From positions 557,670 through 621,669 of the forward strand of contig QRFJ01000480.1 of the NCBI GenBank assembly GCA_006176705.1: 64,000 nucleotides of DNA, written 5' to 3'. Both the position numbers and the translations under genes were made by a program. The first letter of the stretch is position 1, and every line of letters starts with the position of its first letter. The notes beneath the pieces are model-generated. The model worked only from the letters and a program-made list of their open reading frames with translations, searched no databases and was not told the DNA's origin. Below, one piece after another: positions 62,015-64,000 of the stretch. Source of the stretch: Cocos nucifera. Lineage: Eukaryota > Streptophyta > Magnoliopsida > Arecales > Arecaceae.

Positions 62015-62609
62015 TGAATATCAGAGAGGGCTAAATGAAATTCTTCAGTATCACTGGTAGAAGGTCGAATGAAGTTCGACCGTGCTCCCAGACTCCCTTC
62101 GAGCACGAGCGAGCCCGAACTCCTCCTCGAGCTCATCATCAAAGAAGCCCTGATGGAAGGGTGTGAAGAAGTCCCCTCCAGAAGATTTCACAACCACGCC
62201 CCTCTCAATGCTCCACAGACACCGGCCTGAAGCAAAAAAAAATCAGCCAAGAGCGCTACCGCAGCTAGAACCACCAATGAGAGAGGAACAACAAGAAGAT
62301 CGACTGCCTCTCGGCATCATCAATACTATCTTTAGGGGGCTTAGTACTTCGACGAGTCATCATTTCTTAGCCTTAGAGTCAGGGGAAGCTTGCCCCAAAT
62401 TAGGAAGGCCTGTATGAAGTAGAGGAGATTGTCCGGCTCAAAATTTATCATCTGAAGGAGCTCAGAGGAACAATGCTCCCACGATCTTGAAACTCAAAGA
62501 ATCTGAGAATATACTGTCGGTAATTTTTCTTCAATAAAACTCCTCCATTTCAACATTATTGTTTCTTGATGCAAAAACTATGTAACGATAGGAAAGAAGC
62601 AATCAATAG

Positions 62610-63030
62610 TAGTCATGTTAGGAATAGGAGGAGAATCTCGTCCTAACATGAGCAAGTCGAAGGCTTGGTTCATTTTAGACGAGATGAAAGGAGAGGCCCT
62701 GACAATGGTCCTTATGTGCCCATATAGTTCGTTAGGAATAAGAGGAGAACCTCATCCTAACGCGAGCAAAATCGAAGGCCTCGTTCATTTTAGACGAGAT
62801 GAGGAAAGAGGCCCTGACAGCGGTTCTTATGCGACCCTATAGTCCATTAGGAATAGGAGGAGAATGTCATCCTAATGCAAGCAAAGTCGAAGACCTCGTT
62901 TATTTTAGATGAGATGGAGGGAAGGCCCTGACAACGGCTCTTACATACCCCTATAGTCCGTTAGGAATAAGAGAAGAATCTCATCCTAACATGAGCAAAG
63001 TCGAAGGCCTTGTTCATTTTAGATGAGGTG
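62610..63030 (+). repeat. Tandem array of ~110-120-bp units, array C second internal region
   Basis: Four units of the GTTAGGAATAGGAGGAGAAT / CTCGTCCTAAC / GAGCAAAGTCGAAGGCCTCG type. Confidence 0.85.
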
Positions 63031-63265
63031 AGAAGAGGAGATAAGATCTCCTTCAACTTCAACCTCGGTTGGAGATAAGATCTTTCCTAAGCTTCTACGT
63101 CAATAGGAGATAAGATTTTCTTCAACCTCGGTTGGAGATAAGATCTCCCCCAAGCTCCAACCCTTCAACAGGAGATAAGATCTCCTTCAACCTCGACTAG
63201 AGACAAGATCTCCTCCGAACTTCAACTTCAACCTCGACTGGAGATAAGATCTCCCTCGAGCTTCA
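63030..63265 (+). repeat. Short array of GGAGATAAGATCTCC repeats, array C second internal region
   Basis: About five units only, against about ten in the first internal region and about twenty in copy A, showing copy-number change. Confidence 0.88.
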
Positions 63266-63360
63266 ATCTAAACTGGTTTAGAGCCCGAAAGAGAACTTCG
63301 ACAGTCGTCTTTTTTATACTTTCTTCCTTTGAATTTCGAAATCAGGAGTAGAGAAACTAT

Positions 63361-64000
63361 TATTGGGGATAAATTTCGCTCCTACTGAAGTCCAGTCTGA
63401 TGATTAGCCTAATGCAATCGATAATCATGAAAGAGCTTCAATTAGAAATTCTTCTTCCAATGGCTGGACCCCAGCTGAGCCCCTCCGATGGCCAAATCTT
63501 AGCCAAACTCCTTCAACCGATCGAATTTTTCAACAACTGAATCCCAACCGAACTTCTTTGGCAATCGAACTTCTTTCAGATTTCTCCTTCAGTCAGATTC
63601 TTTCAGAAAACGAACTCTTTCCGGACGTCTCCTTCAGTCGGATGTCGACAGGAGCTGAACTCTTTTCGAACCTCTCCTTCAGTCGGATTCCTACAGGAGC
63701 CAAACTCCTTCCAGACTTCTCCTTCAATCAAATTCCTCCAAGAGTCGAACTCCTTCCGGATTTTTTCTTCTATCAAGTTCCTCCAGGAGCCGAACTACTT
63801 CTAGATTTTTTTCTTCAGTCAAGTGTCTTCAGGAGCCTAACTCCTTCCGAACCTCTCCTTCAGTCGGATTTCTACAGGAGCCGAACTTCTTTCGGATTTC
63901 TACTTCAGTCGGATGCCTCGAGGAGCTGAACTCCTTCCGGATTTCTCCTTCAGTCAAGTTCCTCCAGGAGCCGAACTTCTTTCAAATTTTTTCTTCAATC
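63361..64000 (+). repeat. LTR 3 of array C, cut by window edge
   Basis: Starts TATTGGGGATAAATTTCGC after GAGTAGAGAAACTAT and continues in 45-bp units ([19 protein letters not shown] frame) to the window end. Confidence 0.85.

Larger units (their letters stand above)
55702..64000 (+). mobile_element. Retrotransposon C: LTR-internal-LTR-internal-LTR array, runs off the window
   Basis: Three LTRs in the same orientation (55702-56995, 59522-61094, 63361 to beyond 64000) separated by two internal regions of the same family (2,526 and 2,266 bp). Each internal region has the putative PBS leader GAATT(A/G)..., gag remnants, a ~110-140-bp repeat array, a GGAGATAAGATCTCC array and a polypurine tract just before the next LTR. 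This layout arises by unequal recombination between LTRs of a single element or between tandem insertions. The outer right end and the TSD partner of TTATC (55697-55701) are outside the window. Confidence 0.88.

Overview
The window is plant nuclear DNA. Four spliced plant genes, monocot-like gene structure and large nests of LTR retrotransposons and MITEs point to a monocot, most likely a palm (oil palm or date palm type). The species is inferred from repeat style and protein resemblance; no database search was possible.

Genes: (1) complement 8150-12660, with a probable non-coding first exon near 17.7-17.9 kb, encodes a TOC90-type member of the TOC159 family of chloroplast preprotein import GTPases (777 aa). 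(2) Complement 20827-25586 encodes a ubiquitin-specific protease of the UBP22/USP22 type, the catalytic subunit of the SAGA deubiquitination module (607 aa, three exons). (3) Plus strand 27510-37193 encodes ER membrane protein complex subunit 7 (EMC7, 200 aa, seven exons). (4) Complement 38675-41684 encodes a type-B monogalactosyldiacylglycerol synthase (MGD2/MGD3 type, 477 aa, eight exons). For all four, every coding exon joins in frame at GT..AG sites that can be read in the sequence. Genes 2 and 3 are head-to-head, 3 and 4 tail-to-tail. They are independent housekeeping genes with no operon-like logic, although TOC90 and MGD both act at the plastid envelope.

Repeats: 1-2958 holds the 5' end of a minus-strand Copia-like LTR retrotransposon cut by the window edge. 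About 4.2-6.7 kb is AT-rich low-complexity and degenerate repeat DNA. The long 5'UTR intron of TOC90 holds a LINE reverse-transcriptase relic and MITE-like pieces. From 31.6 kb onward one LTR-retrotransposon family dominates. It has a gag relic but no visible protease, reverse transcriptase or integrase; the space is filled by several kinds of tandem repeat. Copy A (31659-36338) sits in EMC7 intron 3 with TSD ACTCT. Copy B (47040-52896, minus) has TSD ATGAT. Copy C (55702 to the window end) is an LTR-internal-LTR-internal-LTR array that leaves the window. A 436-bp hAT MITE with a perfect 8-bp TSD lies at 54412-54847.

The most unusual material is this gag-only family. Its LTRs are built of in-frame 45-bp units. 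Its internal region carries ~135-bp gag repeats, repeats of roughly 110-140 bp beginning with a GTTAGGA/TCCTAAC inverted repeat, and arrays of the near-palindrome GGAGATAAGATCTCC. Three of four gag copies share a TAG at the same codon. No tRNA, rRNA, miRNA or CRISPR could be supported.
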